Positions 44,040 to 52,965 of a stretch of DNA of 64,000 nucleotides are shown here, in pieces. The stretch comes from Corynebacterium sp. ACRPO. Lineage in GTDB: Bacteria; Actinomycetota; Actinomycetes; Mycobacteriales; Mycobacteriaceae. Below the pieces are notes generated by a model that had not been told where the DNA came from, did no database searches, and was given only the letters and a program-made list of their open reading frames with translations. The position numbers and the translations under genes are program-made. The DNA lies in the NCBI RefSeq assembly GCF_022347205.1, contig NZ_JAKRNE010000013.1, forward strand, positions 1 through 64,000, read 5' to 3'. Position 1 is the stretch's first letter, and each line of letters starts with the position of its first letter.

Positions 44040-45536
44040 ATGACGCAAAAAATCGGCTTTGACCGCGAGAAATACATTGAGCTGCAGTCGAAGCACATCC
44101 ACGCCCGCCGCGAGGAAATCGGCGGCAAACTCTACCTAGAGATGGGCGGCAAGCTTTTTGACGATATGCACGCCTCCCGCGTATTGCCCGGCTTCACCCC
44201 GGACAATAAAATCGCGATGCTGGAGCGCATCAAAGAGGACGTTGAGATCCTCATCTGCATCAACGCGAAGGATATCTCCCGCCAGAAGGTGCGCGCGGAC
44301 CTGGGCATCCTTTATGAAGATGACCTGCTGCGCCTGGTGGACGTATTCCGCAGCCGCGGATTCTTGGTAGAAAACATCGTCATGACCCAGCTGGAGGAAG
44401 GCAACTCCCAGGCGGAGGCCTTCATCGAAAAGGTCGAGCGCCTCGGCCTCAAGGTGGCGCGCCACCGCGTTATCCCCGGCTACCCCACCAATACGGACCT
44501 TATCGTGTCCGAAGAGGGCTTTGGGCGCAATGAGTTTGCGGAAACCTCCCGCGACCTTGTCGTGGTCACCGCGCCGGGCCCTGGCTCCGGAAAGCTGGCC
44601 ACCGCGCTCTCGCAGGTCTACCACGAGCACCAGCGCGGCAATAATGCCGGCTACGCCAAATTTGAAACCTTCCCTATCTGGAATCTCCCCCTGGAACACC
44701 CCGTGAACCTGGCCTATGAGGCAGCCACGGTGGACCTGAACGATTCCAATATTATTGACCACTTCCACCTGTCCGCCCACGGCGAATCCACCGTGAACTA
44801 CAACCGCGATGTGGAAGCATTCCCGCTGCTGCGCACGCTTTTGGAAAAGCTCACCGGCACCACCCCGTACCAGTCTCCGACGGACATGGGCGTGAACATG
44901 GCCGGCTTCTGCATTACTGATGACGCCGTGTGCCGCGCCGCCGCCCAACAAGAAATCATCCGCCGTTACTTCAAGGCCCAGGTGGAAGAGGCGCGTGCGG
45001 GCTTGGGCACCGAGCAATCCGAGCGCGCCGCCGTCATCATGGCTAAGGCCGGCATCAAGGTAGAAGATCGGCCCGTGGTAGCACCTGCGCGCCAGCGCGC
45101 GGAAGAAACCGGCGAGCCTGCCTCTGCTATGCAGCTGCACGACGGCACCATGATCACCGGCCGCACCGCGCCCCTGCTGGGCTGCTCGGCGGCGATGCTG
45201 CTCAACGCGCTGAAGCACCTGGCGGGCATCGATGACGATATTCATCTGCTGTCGCCCGAGTCCATCGAGCCGATTCAAACGCTCAAGACCAAGCACCTGG
45301 GTTCCAAGAATCCACGCCTGCATACCGACGAGGTTCTGATCGCCTTGTCCGTGTCTGCGGCGAAGGATGACAATGCCCGCAAGGCGCTGGAGCAGATCAA
45401 GGAGCTTGCTGGTTGCGACGTCCACACCACCACCATCCTGGGTTCTGTGGATGAGGGAATCTTCCGCAACCTCGGCGTGCTCGTGACCTCTGACCCAGTC
45501 TTTGCCCGCAAGAAGGCGCTGTACCAAAAGCGCTAA
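44040..45536 (+). CDS. DUF1846 family protein
   Basis: The 498-residue cytosolic protein begins [17 protein letters not shown], characteristic of DUF1846, with later [18 protein letters not shown] and [20 protein letters not shown]. The family is widespread and structurally known but lacks a proven activity. GGGGAAGG lies 13 bases before the ATG, a rather long spacing. A TAAACT hexamer about 70 bases upstream may be the -10. It is a single-gene unit between diverging and following genes. Confidence 0.88.
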   Translation: MTQKIGFDREKYIELQSKHIHARREEIGGKLYLEMGGKLFDDMHASRVLPGFTPDNKIAMLERIKEDVEILICINAKDISRQKVRADLGILYEDDLLRLVDVFRSRGFLVENIVMTQLEEGNSQAEAFIEKVERLGLKVARHRVIPGYPTNTDLIVSEEGFGRNEFAETSRDLVVVTAPGPGSGKLATALSQVYHEHQRGNNAGYAKFETFPIWNLPLEHPVNLAYEAATVDLNDSNIIDHFHLSAHGESTVNYNRDVEAFPLLRTLLEKLTGTTPYQSPTDMGVNMAGFCITDDAVCRAAAQQEIIRRYFKAQVEEARAGLGTEQSERAAVIMAKAGIKVEDRPVVAPARQRAEETGEPASAMQLHDGTMITGRTAPLLGCSAAMLLNALKHLAGIDDDIHLLSPESIEPIQTLKTKHLGSKNPRLHTDEVLIALSVSAAKDDNARKALEQIKELAGCDVHTTTILGSVDEGIFRNLGVLVTSDPVFARKKALYQKR

Positions 45537-45648
45537 CTTTCGCATGCTCAAGATTCGGCCCTTTCAGCTTGTACTGGAGGGGCCGCAGTCATATAAGGGA
45601 GAGCTACAAGATTGGGGATCTGCGCAGCTGCGGGCCTAAGATTGGGGC

Positions 45649-46584
45649 GTGACTATTGGCAAAGTTCTCCTGTATTACTGCTTTACCCCCATCGAAGATC
45701 CCACCGCAATCATGCTGTGGCAGCGCACCCTGTGCGAGTCCCTGGGGCTCAAGGGGCGCATCCTCATTTCCGAGCACGGCATCAACGGCACCGTTGGCGG
45801 CGATATGGAAGCCTGCAAGCGCTACGTCCGCCAGACCAAGGAATACCCCGGCTTTAAGCGCATGCAGTTTAAATGGTCCGAGGGCGGCGCGGATGACTTC
45901 CCGCGGCTTTCGGTCAAGGTGCGCGATGAAATCGTGGCCTTTGGCGCGCCGGGCGAGCTGAAGGTCGATGAAAACGGCGTCGTTGGCGGCGGCGTGCACC
46001 TCAAGCCAGAAGAGGTAAATAAGCTGGTAGAAGAACGTGGTGAAGAGGTCGTTTTCTTTGATGGCCGCAACGCCATGGAGGCAGAGATTGGCAAGTTTAA
46101 AAATGCGGTCGTGCCCAATGTGAAAACCACGCATGACTTCATCGAGGAAATCGAATCCGGCAAGTATGACTGGATGAAGGATAAGCCGGTGGTGTCTTAC
46201 TGCACCGGTGGCATCCGCTGCGAGATCCTGTCCTCGTTGATGAAGAACCGCGGCTTCAAAGAGGTCTACCAGATCGATGGTGGCATCGTGCGCTACGGCG
46301 AAAAGTACGGCAATGATGGCCTGTGGGAAGGCTCCATGTATGTCTTTGACAAGCGCATGCACCACGAGTTTGGCCAAGGACTGCAAGACCCCGGTTTCAT
46401 CCAGCTCGGCCACTGCGTGCACTGCGGTAAGGGCACGAATACCTTCCACAATTGCATCAATGAAGATACCTGCCGCCAGCAGGTACTCATCTGTGATGAC
46501 TGCATCCAGCACGTAGAAACCCAGCACTGCGGCCGGCCGGATTGCGCCGAAGTGGCAGCGCAGCTAGCCAAGCAGGAGAGCTAG
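45649..46584 (+). CDS. trhO: tRNA uridine(34) hydroxylase TrhO (rhodanese-like)
   Basis: TrhO makes 5-hydroxyuridine at the tRNA wobble position using oxygen. The 311-residue protein has an N-terminal UPF0176 domain ([10 protein letters not shown]), a rhodanese domain with the catalytic C185 in [10 protein letters not shown], and a Cys-rich C-terminal part ([29 protein letters not shown]) that may bind zinc. The GTG start lies six bases after TAAGAT, again a leaderless layout. The sequence AAGATTGGGG occurs twice before the start (45608 and 45639). Confidence 0.9.
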   Translation: MTIGKVLLYYCFTPIEDPTAIMLWQRTLCESLGLKGRILISEHGINGTVGGDMEACKRYVRQTKEYPGFKRMQFKWSEGGADDFPRLSVKVRDEIVAFGAPGELKVDENGVVGGGVHLKPEEVNKLVEERGEEVVFFDGRNAMEAEIGKFKNAVVPNVKTTHDFIEEIESGKYDWMKDKPVVSYCTGGIRCEILSSLMKNRGFKEVYQIDGGIVRYGEKYGNDGLWEGSMYVFDKRMHHEFGQGLQDPGFIQLGHCVHCGKGTNTFHNCINEDTCRQQVLICDDCIQHVETQHCGRPDCAEVAAQLAKQES

Positions 46585-47327
46585 TCGCGCGCCGTTTCCT
46601 TGCGGAAGCAGCCCCACCACCAGTGCTGCCACGCTACGGTATATGGGCTGTGCGGCGGATGGATGACGCCGGTGGGGGCGTGTAGCTTACTGACCGGGCT
46701 AATACCGTGGAGCGAGTTGAGGAACCACAGGGGGCGTTCGGCGGCAAGCTCCGGGGTGAGCGGGCGCGTTTCGGTTCGCATGCCTAGGTCCGCAGCGCGC
46801 CGGGCAACTTGGCGCAGCGTGATGCTGGGCAGCGCCTGACCGGTGGGGAGGATAAGCGTTTCCTCGTCCCAGGCGACGAGCGCGCCGGTGGTGGTCTCCA
46901 CCATGGCACCGGAGGAATCCACGATGGCGGTGTCATCGGTGCCGTCTGCCTGATACTCGTCGCGGTAGCGTGCTAGCGCTGGGAAGTCGGGACCCTTGAC
47001 TAAAGGTTGCGTGCGCGGGTCGGGGGCTTGCACATAGGTCACCCGGGTGGTTCGGCGCGCAGGGGGTGCGGGGCGAATATCGAGGCGCAGGTGTTCGCCG
47101 GCTAGCGAGATGCGGGGGAAGAGATCGCCGGGGCCTATAAGCTGCAGCATCGCGGGGACGAAGCCGGCGGGAAGTGGGCCGGCCACCGACTCGAAGCGCT
47201 GGAGGTGCAGGGGGAGGGCGTTGGAGTGGGCGTCGGCAAGCATCCGCCAAGAATCCGCAACGTCAAAGGGGCCGGGGTGAGGTTGGCTTGGAATAAAGCT
47301 GCCCTGGTGCCAGAGGTAGCTGCTCAT
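46581..47327 (-). CDS. pabC: Aminodeoxychorismate lyase-like class IV aminotransferase
   Basis: Would release pyruvate from aminodeoxychorismate to give p-aminobenzoate. The 248-residue protein has the class IV motif region [35 protein letters not shown] and [12 protein letters not shown]. The ATG overlaps the pabAB stop (ATGA), so the pair is co-translated. Among class IV enzymes, partner context makes PabC the best reading; branched-chain or D-amino acid aminotransferase activity is less likely. Confidence 0.85.
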   Translation of the reverse strand: MSSYLWHQGSFIPSQPHPGPFDVADSWRMLADAHSNALPLHLQRFESVAGPLPAGFVPAMLQLIGPGDLFPRISLAGEHLRLDIRPAPPARRTTRVTYVQAPDPRTQPLVKGPDFPALARYRDEYQADGTDDTAIVDSSGAMVETTTGALVAWDEETLILPTGQALPSITLRQVARRAADLGMRTETRPLTPELAAERPLWFLNSLHGISPVSKLHAPTGVIHPPHSPYTVAWQHWWWGCFRKETARD

Positions 47328-49183
47328 TGCCACGCCCCCAGCACGGATTGGGCCTTGAGGTTGCGCTCCTCCAGCTCGGCGGCCGGATCCGAATCCAGGA
47401 CGATGGCCCCGCCGGCGCCGATGGTGATCTCACCGGCCGCCCGCACGGCTGTGCGGATGACCACGCTGAGATCGGATTGTCCGTCAAACCCCAGGTAGCC
47501 CACCACGCCGGAGTACACGCCGCGCGGTCCCGTTTCGAGTTGGTCAATGATCTCGCAGGTGCGCAGCTTCGGCGCGCCCGTCATCGATCCGGGAGGAAAG
47601 GTGGCGCGGAGGGCATCGACCGCGGTGGCACTGGCGCGCAGCTGCCCGGTAATGGTGGAGACCAACTGATGGACGGTGGCATAGCTTTCTACCTGCATCA
47701 ACTTCGGCACGCGCACGGTACCGGGCTCGCATACCCGGGAGAGATCGTTGCGCAGTAGGTCAACGATCATGAGGTTTTCGGCCCGTGTCTTCGGGTCCGT
47801 GGTCAGCAGTGCGGGATCCTGGTCGGCCGAGATGGTGCCCTTAATCGGCTTGGCCTCTACCTCACGGCCGCGCACGGTGAGGAAGCGTTCGGGCGAGGCG
47901 CTGCAGACCTCTACGCCGTCGAAGACGAGGTGTGCGGCATAGGGTGCGGGATTGTGCGAGCGCAGTTGGGGATAGAGCTCGCCTTCGGTCGCGGCCGTGT
48001 AGGTATCGGTCAGGCAGACCTCGTAACTCTCGCCGGCGTGCAGGAATTCTTGGGCGCGTTTAATCCGCTCCAGGTAGCCGGGGCTGCGCCAGGAGCCCGC
48101 GCTTAGCGACGCCCCACCGTCCTCCCCCGTGGGCCGTGGTTCCTCCGTGTCCAAGGCGGCTTCCAGGCGTTTTAGCAGTTCCTCGGCGCCGTCATCGGCA
48201 AGGCAGCACAGGTGCGCGGTTTCTGCGTGGTGGTCGTAGACGATAAAGGACTGCGGCCGCACAAAGTAGGCATCTGGGTAAGGAGAGCGGTGGCGTAGCT
48301 CAATGGGCAGGGTGAGCTGGGCGCATTCGTAACCCAGGTACCCGATTACCCCGCCGGTAAACGGGAGGTCCGGTGCGTCGATGATGCGGGTGGCAAGCTC
48401 GCGGTCGAGGAGGGTGAGGATATCGGGGGCGTCGCCAAGCCGGTAGCGGAAAGAGCGACTCAATGCGCCGGCGGTATCGCCGAGGATGGAATAGCGCCCG
48501 CGGGGATCCGCGGAGTCGAGGAAGAAGGCATCGTTGCCCTCGGCGCGCAGGGCGGCAAAGACCCGTGGGCAATCCACCGCGCCGGGGACTTCGCGGTGGA
48601 GCAAGCGGAACCCGCCTAGAAAGTTGCGCATAATCTCCCGGCCGTGCTGGGTAAGCACCGACTCCGGGTGAAATTGCACGCCCCAGTGCGGCAAGCCATC
48701 GACCTTAAGCGCTTGGATGACGCCATCCTCGCTGCGGGCATGCACGGTAATGCCGGGGGCCTCCTCTATATGCAGGGAGTGGTAGCGCACCACCTCGAAG
48801 TCTTGCGGGATTCCGGCAAAGATTCCTTCGCCCGAGTGACTGATGGTAGAGACAAAACCGTGGCGCGGCTGCGGCGCGCGCGACACCTGGGCGCCGGCCA
48901 GCAGACCTAGCCCCTGGTGGCCAAGGCATACACCCAGTACCGGAATCTCGGCCGCGGCTGCGGCGGCGATAATGCCCCGGGCAGCACCGAAATCCTCCTC
49001 GCGCTCCGGCGTGCCCGGCCCAGGAGAAATCACCACATGCGAAAATTCGCCGGCACGGACGCGATCGGCCAGCCCTTCCGCTTCACCGGCGGCGACGACG
49101 AGTGGTTCGCGTCCGGCTACCTCCGCGATGAGGTGGGCAAGGTTGAAGGTATAAGAATCGTAATTATCAAGCAGGAGGATCAT
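47324..49183 (-). CDS. pabAB: Aminodeoxychorismate synthase, fused PabA-PabB
   Basis: Converts chorismate and glutamine to aminodeoxychorismate for folate synthesis. Residues 1-195 are the glutaminase with nucleophile C86 in GVCLGHQ and GVQFHPESVL; the rest is the chorismate-binding part with KPIKGTISADQ, IVDLLRNDLSRV and PPGSMTGAPK. The KPIKG motif (with its lysine) marks aminodeoxychorismate rather than anthranilate synthase. The chosen ATG gives MILLLDNYDSYTFNL, the expected start; the open frame before it overlaps the next gene. Confidence 0.94.
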   Translation of the reverse strand: MILLLDNYDSYTFNLAHLIAEVAGREPLVVAAGEAEGLADRVRAGEFSHVVISPGPGTPEREEDFGAARGIIAAAAAAEIPVLGVCLGHQGLGLLAGAQVSRAPQPRHGFVSTISHSGEGIFAGIPQDFEVVRYHSLHIEEAPGITVHARSEDGVIQALKVDGLPHWGVQFHPESVLTQHGREIMRNFLGGFRLLHREVPGAVDCPRVFAALRAEGNDAFFLDSADPRGRYSILGDTAGALSRSFRYRLGDAPDILTLLDRELATRIIDAPDLPFTGGVIGYLGYECAQLTLPIELRHRSPYPDAYFVRPQSFIVYDHHAETAHLCCLADDGAEELLKRLEAALDTEEPRPTGEDGGASLSAGSWRSPGYLERIKRAQEFLHAGESYEVCLTDTYTAATEGELYPQLRSHNPAPYAAHLVFDGVEVCSASPERFLTVRGREVEAKPIKGTISADQDPALLTTDPKTRAENLMIVDLLRNDLSRVCEPGTVRVPKLMQVESYATVHQLVSTITGQLRASATAVDALRATFPPGSMTGAPKLRTCEIIDQLETGPRGVYSGVVGYLGFDGQSDLSVVIRTAVRAAGEITIGAGGAIVLDSDPAAELEERNLKAQSVLGAWQ

Positions 49184-49200
49184 AGGGAGGCGGAAAGTTT

Positions 49201-49683
49201 CTATGCGGCGGCCGAGTCCATGAGGAACAGCTGGATATCGGTAATGGTCCACAGCATGAAATTGCAGGCCATTACCCAGAAAATGGCCATCCAACTGCGC
49301 CACCGCAGATAGCGGTGCAGCTTGCGCACCATGATGATGGCGCAGCCGATCATGCCGAAGAAGGGAATGATCGGGGTGGTCAGGCTAAAGAAGGTGCGCT
49401 GCCCGTCGGTGCAGAGCCACGTGGCGGCGTCATCCTCACACAAGGGACCACCGGAGAGCCGAGTGACGAGCGCGACTGCGAAACCATAAAGCGCGGAGAG
49501 CACAAGAACGCCGATCATGTACCAGACGGCCTGGCGGGTGGAGCGGCGGTTAGCAGCGGCAATCTCTAAAGGGTCCGGCTCATCGGCCAGCTCATCAAAG
49601 CTCCGCGGTTCCGGGCGGCGCAGATTGGCATAGTCCGCATCGGAAGTTAGATCGTTTTCGGGATGCTCTGGTCGCAGGCTCAT
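49201..49683 (-). CDS. Membrane protein of unknown function, 160 aa
   Basis: About 45 polar, acidic residues precede three predicted membrane helices (about 52-75, 97-120, 130-155). Two cysteines in the outer loop ([11 protein letters not shown]) could form a disulfide. No family is recognised. The gene lies 17 bases upstream of pabAB and nine bases downstream of the universal stress protein gene on the same strand, so it may belong to either transcript. Confidence 0.68.
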   Translation of the reverse strand: MSLRPEHPENDLTSDADYANLRRPEPRSFDELADEPDPLEIAAANRRSTRQAVWYMIGVLVLSALYGFAVALVTRLSGGPLCEDDAATWLCTDGQRTFFSLTTPIIPFFGMIGCAIIMVRKLHRYLRWRSWMAIFWVMACNFMLWTITDIQLFLMDSAAA

Positions 49684-49692
49684 GCCCCAATC

Positions 49693-50664
49693 CTAACCGC
49701 AGGATGGGTGGACCAAGATAGGCACCCGAATATGCGGCAGCAGCTCCGTGGCGGTAGATCCCAAGAACACGCGGGCGATGGGGCCCTGCGGGGTGGAGGC
49801 CATGAGCATGAGATCGCCCTTCTTCCACTTGAGCGAATCCACTGCGCCGCCCCAGCCCGCACCGGAACCAATTTCAGAAGTGACATCCAGCTCGGGGAAT
49901 TTTTCTTGAATGCAATCGCGGGCGCGGTCCAGCATGGCGAGGGAATCCTCGAGCCACTCCGCCACCAGCTCGAGCGCCATATCGTGCTTATCCTTGGACG
50001 GCGTATTGAGCAGTCCCTTTGCCGAAAAGGCCAGCAGGCGCAGCGGCAGGTTCCAGCGGTTCGCGAGCTCCGCTGCGGCGAGCATCTCATGATCTTCGCG
50101 CGGGCTGCGTTCAGTAATGGCAAAGTTAAAGCGGGTGACGCCGTGCTTGGACAGTTTTACCTTGCGGGGCACCAAACCCAACGGCTGAGGAGAATAATGC
50201 AGCAAGGTATCGGCCGTAGAACCAGCAAAGAAACGGCCCTTCGGTGCGGCCTGGTTGGGCCCCAAAATGATGAGGTCTGCCTCGAACTTCTTGGCCATTT
50301 CCGTCAGCAGATGGGGGCGCGAAGGGCCGTCGACCAATAGGGAGGGTTTCTCATCCCAGCAGCTACGCGGCACGCCGGCTTCATCGAGGGCGGCACGGGT
50401 AGCTGCGGCACAGGCCTCCTTTTGTTCTTTAAACCATTTTTTATATTTTCCGCCGAGTTTGTTGAGGGAAGTCGTAGTCCACGGCTGGAACACGGTAGAG
50501 ATGACGCGTACTTGTATTTCTGCGGTGCGGGAGAGCCACGCGGCACAATCTAGAGCCTCGGTACCGGAGGAAGAAGGGCTCCAAGAAATAAGAATGCGAA
50601 GGGGTTTATCGGCCGAGCCCTTGCTCAAGGCCGGCAGATGCCCATCGGAAGAATCAGTTGCCAT
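49693..50664 (-). CDS. uspA: Universal stress protein with two tandem USP domains
   Basis: The 323-residue protein has two USP folds (about 18-160 and 165-320). The ATP-binding glycine-rich signature is partly present in each half (DLIILGPNQAAPKGRFFAGS and LMLMASTPQGPIARVFLGS), with GxxG(R/K) followed by G-S; strict ATP-binding residues are not fully kept in the first domain. In C. glutamicum a uspA gene follows malR; the same arrangement is found here, which suggests stress-dependent control by the MarR protein encoded upstream. Confidence 0.85.
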   Translation of the reverse strand: MATDSSDGHLPALSKGSADKPLRILISWSPSSSGTEALDCAAWLSRTAEIQVRVISTVFQPWTTTSLNKLGGKYKKWFKEQKEACAAATRAALDEAGVPRSCWDEKPSLLVDGPSRPHLLTEMAKKFEADLIILGPNQAAPKGRFFAGSTADTLLHYSPQPLGLVPRKVKLSKHGVTRFNFAITERSPREDHEMLAAAELANRWNLPLRLLAFSAKGLLNTPSKDKHDMALELVAEWLEDSLAMLDRARDCIQEKFPELDVTSEIGSGAGWGGAVDSLKWKKGDLMLMASTPQGPIARVFLGSTATELLPHIRVPILVHPSCG

Positions 50665-50751
50665 ACGGAGTGAACTAGTGAGAGATTACGGTTTTCGTTT
50701 CCCTCAATTATCACGTTAAGGCCAAGAAAAATGAAATCACCGCGGGCAAAA

Positions 50752-51252
50752 CTAGCGCTGTTCGCCGTTCATTGTGGGGCGATAGACATCAGCCAGCTTG
50801 GAGATAACGGTGGCTACTTCGTTGGCGGTCTCCAAATCCTTCGGCTCGAGCCACCGCATGATCTCTGCTAGGGCGGAGGCGCGCTGCTGCGAGACTATGG
50901 CTAGTTCGGATTCGCCTAGTTGCGTCAGCGCTACCAAGACGCCGCGGCGGTCCTCTTCATCGCGGTGGCGTTCCACGTAGCCGCGGCGCTCTAGCTGATA
51001 GAGCGCGTTGGAGGCGGTGGGCATGCGGATAAGTTCTGCCTGCGCGATGGTGGAAACGCGGGACGGTCCGCGCATACGCAGCTGGTTCATGATGGACACC
51101 TGGGAGGTGGTCAATGAAGAGCCCTCCGCCGTGCGCTGGAAAATAAGAATGAGCTTATTGAGCGACGGCTGGATGGAACGCGCGACCTCGACGGCATCCT
51201 CGTACGTAGACGGGGATTGAGCGGGGCCCTTCTCCTCATGTTGCTGCGTCAT
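50752..51252 (-). CDS. malR: MarR-family regulator (MalR-like)
   Basis: The 166-residue winged-helix protein has STIAQAELIRMPTASNALYQ then LERRGYVERHRDEEDRRGVLVALT, the recognition helix and wing of MarR proteins. The name is suggested by its position before a uspA gene in the neighbourhood of ino1 and the class A PBP, as for C. glutamicum MalR, which controls malate enzyme and envelope-stress genes. TACAAT lies eight bases before the ATG. No clear palindrome is seen in the 54-base space to ino1. Confidence 0.8.
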   Translation of the reverse strand: MTQQHEEKGPAQSPSTYEDAVEVARSIQPSLNKLILIFQRTAEGSSLTTSQVSIMNQLRMRGPSRVSTIAQAELIRMPTASNALYQLERRGYVERHRDEEDRRGVLVALTQLGESELAIVSQQRASALAEIMRWLEPKDLETANEVATVISKLADVYRPTMNGEQR

Positions 51253-51306
51253 AGAAAACGATTGTATAGCCCGTTTTCCCTGCGCGGTAGTTCGGAAGTT
51301 AAAAAA

Positions 51307-52395
51307 TTAGTTTCCGGCAATAAAGTCTTCTAGCTCGGCGCGCGCCACGTCATCGGCCTTTTGTACCGGCGGGGATTTCATCAGGTAGGACGAGGCAGCC
51401 AGTACTGGGCCCGCCACCCCGCGGTCGAGGGCAATCTTGGCGGCGCGCACTGCATCAATGATGATACCGGCGGAGTTAGGCGAGTCCCATACTTCCAGCT
51501 TGTACTCCAAGTTCAGCGGTACTTCGCCAAAGGCGGAGCCCTCTAAGCGGACATAGGCCCATTTGCGATCATCGAGCCATTCCACGTAATCGGAAGGCCC
51601 GATGTGGACGTTGCGGTCCTCCCGCTTGCCGGCGATGGGCGAGTTGTGCAGGTTAGAGGTTACGGCCTGCGTCTTGGAGATCTTTTTGGATTCGAGGCGC
51701 TCGCGCTCGAGCATATTCTTGAAATCCATATTGCCGCCCACATTGAGCTGCATGGTGCGCTCCAAGCGCACGCCGCGGTCTTCAAAGAGCTTCGCCATGA
51801 CGCGGTGAGTAATGGTGGCGCCCACCTGGGACTTAATATCATCGCCTACGATGGGCAGCCCGGCATCTTCGAACTTCTTCGCCCACTCCGGATCAGAGGC
51901 AATAAAGACCGGCAAGGCATTGACAAAGGCGCAGCCGGCATCGATCGCCGCCTGGGCGTAGAACTTATCCGCTTCCTCAGAGCCCACCGGCAGGTAGGAG
52001 ACTACGACGTCGGCGCCGGATTGGCGGAGTGTGGCGGGGACGTCGGCAAGCGGGGCTTCCGATTCCGCGATGGATTCTTGGTAGTACCGGCCGAGGCCGT
52101 CCAGGGTAGGACCGCGCTGCACGGTAACGCCCAGCTCAGGGACGTCAGTTATGGAAATGGTGCAATTGCGGGAGCTGCGCGTAGCCTCCGCCAGATCCTT
52201 GCCCACCTTGTCCGCATCCACGTCGAAGGCGGCAACAAATTCCACATCGCCTACGTGGTACGGGCCAAACTGGGCGTGCATCAAGCCGGGAATATCTGCA
52301 TCTGCCGCGGCGTTGCGATAAAACTCCACGCCTTCAATGAGGGACGTGGCGCAGTTGCCGACGCCCACGATGGCGACCTTTACTTTTTCGGACAC
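51307..52395 (-). CDS. ino1: Inositol-3-phosphate synthase
   Basis: Makes inositol 3-phosphate from glucose 6-phosphate, the first step towards phosphatidylinositol, mannosides and mycothiol. The 362-residue protein is the short actinobacterial form, with NAD-binding [13 protein letters not shown] at the N-terminus, [15 protein letters not shown], and [16 protein letters not shown] start follows GGAGT by five to six bases. The next gene upstream is divergent. Confidence 0.95.
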   Translation of the reverse strand: MSEKVKVAIVGVGNCATSLIEGVEFYRNAAADADIPGLMHAQFGPYHVGDVEFVAAFDVDADKVGKDLAEATRSSRNCTISITDVPELGVTVQRGPTLDGLGRYYQESIAESEAPLADVPATLRQSGADVVVSYLPVGSEEADKFYAQAAIDAGCAFVNALPVFIASDPEWAKKFEDAGLPIVGDDIKSQVGATITHRVMAKLFEDRGVRLERTMQLNVGGNMDFKNMLERERLESKKISKTQAVTSNLHNSPIAGKREDRNVHIGPSDYVEWLDDRKWAYVRLEGSAFGEVPLNLEYKLEVWDSPNSAGIIIDAVRAAKIALDRGVAGPVLAASSYLMKSPPVQKADDVARAELEDFIAGN

Positions 52396-52512
52396 GGTCT
52401 ACTCCTTTTACTCCATGAGTTGTGGCTGTCAGTGACTGCGCAAGAGTAAGCCGAAAATTATGCCCTATGGTGGCATAACGCCATGTGGATCGATCAAGAA
52501 GAGGTAATTAGG

Positions 52513-52890
52513 ATGATCCGGGTGAATTCCGTTGCCTATAAGCACGTGCTCTCCCATGAATGGGAGCGCGCCCACCACCTGCGCGAATTTCGCGCCGGGC
52601 AGCTCACGCGGGAGGACGTGTGCGATGCTGATTTTTTGCTGCGCGCCGCAGCAGAGCACCACGGGCGCGCCATGGATAAGGAATGCCCCGTGTGTGGCGA
52701 ACCTCTGCGGCTCACGCGCTGGGTCTATGGCGAGAACCTCGGCCGCCGCGCCGGGAGTGCCCGCAGTGAGAAAGAAATAGCGGAGTTTGTAGCCGAGGGC
52801 TTGGAGTTTACGGTGCACGAGGTGGAGGTATGCCGCCAGTGCCGGTGGAACCACTTGTTGCGTTCTGCTACTGCATTTAACGCGTGTTAG
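52513..52890 (+). CDS. DUF5318 protein
   Basis: The 125-residue protein has DVCDADFLLRAAAEHHG, a CPVCGEPL knuckle, RWVYGENLGRRAGSAR and a second knuckle CRQCRWNHLL. The two CxxC pairs suggest a zinc ribbon. It matches mycobacterial Rv0049 in sequence pattern and in preceding the ponA-type gene. The ATG giving MIRVNSVAYKH is chosen because it aligns with the short N-terminus of that homolog; an in-frame ATG ten codons earlier is possible. Confidence 0.85.
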   Translation: MIRVNSVAYKHVLSHEWERAHHLREFRAGQLTREDVCDADFLLRAAAEHHGRAMDKECPVCGEPLRLTRWVYGENLGRRAGSARSEKEIAEFVAEGLEFTVHEVEVCRQCRWNHLLRSATAFNAC

Positions 52891-52965
52891 TTTCCAGCGC
52901 ACCGCCTTAGGCAGTAAGCTGCAATTATTTAGTTTGTGATCAGGGATGAATGAGGACACGAATCA

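Noticed and set aside
44136-45551. Long open frame (471 codons) on the minus strand
   Set aside because: It is the antisense shadow of the well-supported DUF1846 gene in GC-rich sequence and has no recognisable protein features.
45556-45591. Hairpin after the DUF1846 gene as a terminator
   Set aside because: The stem needs two G-U pairs and has no T tract.
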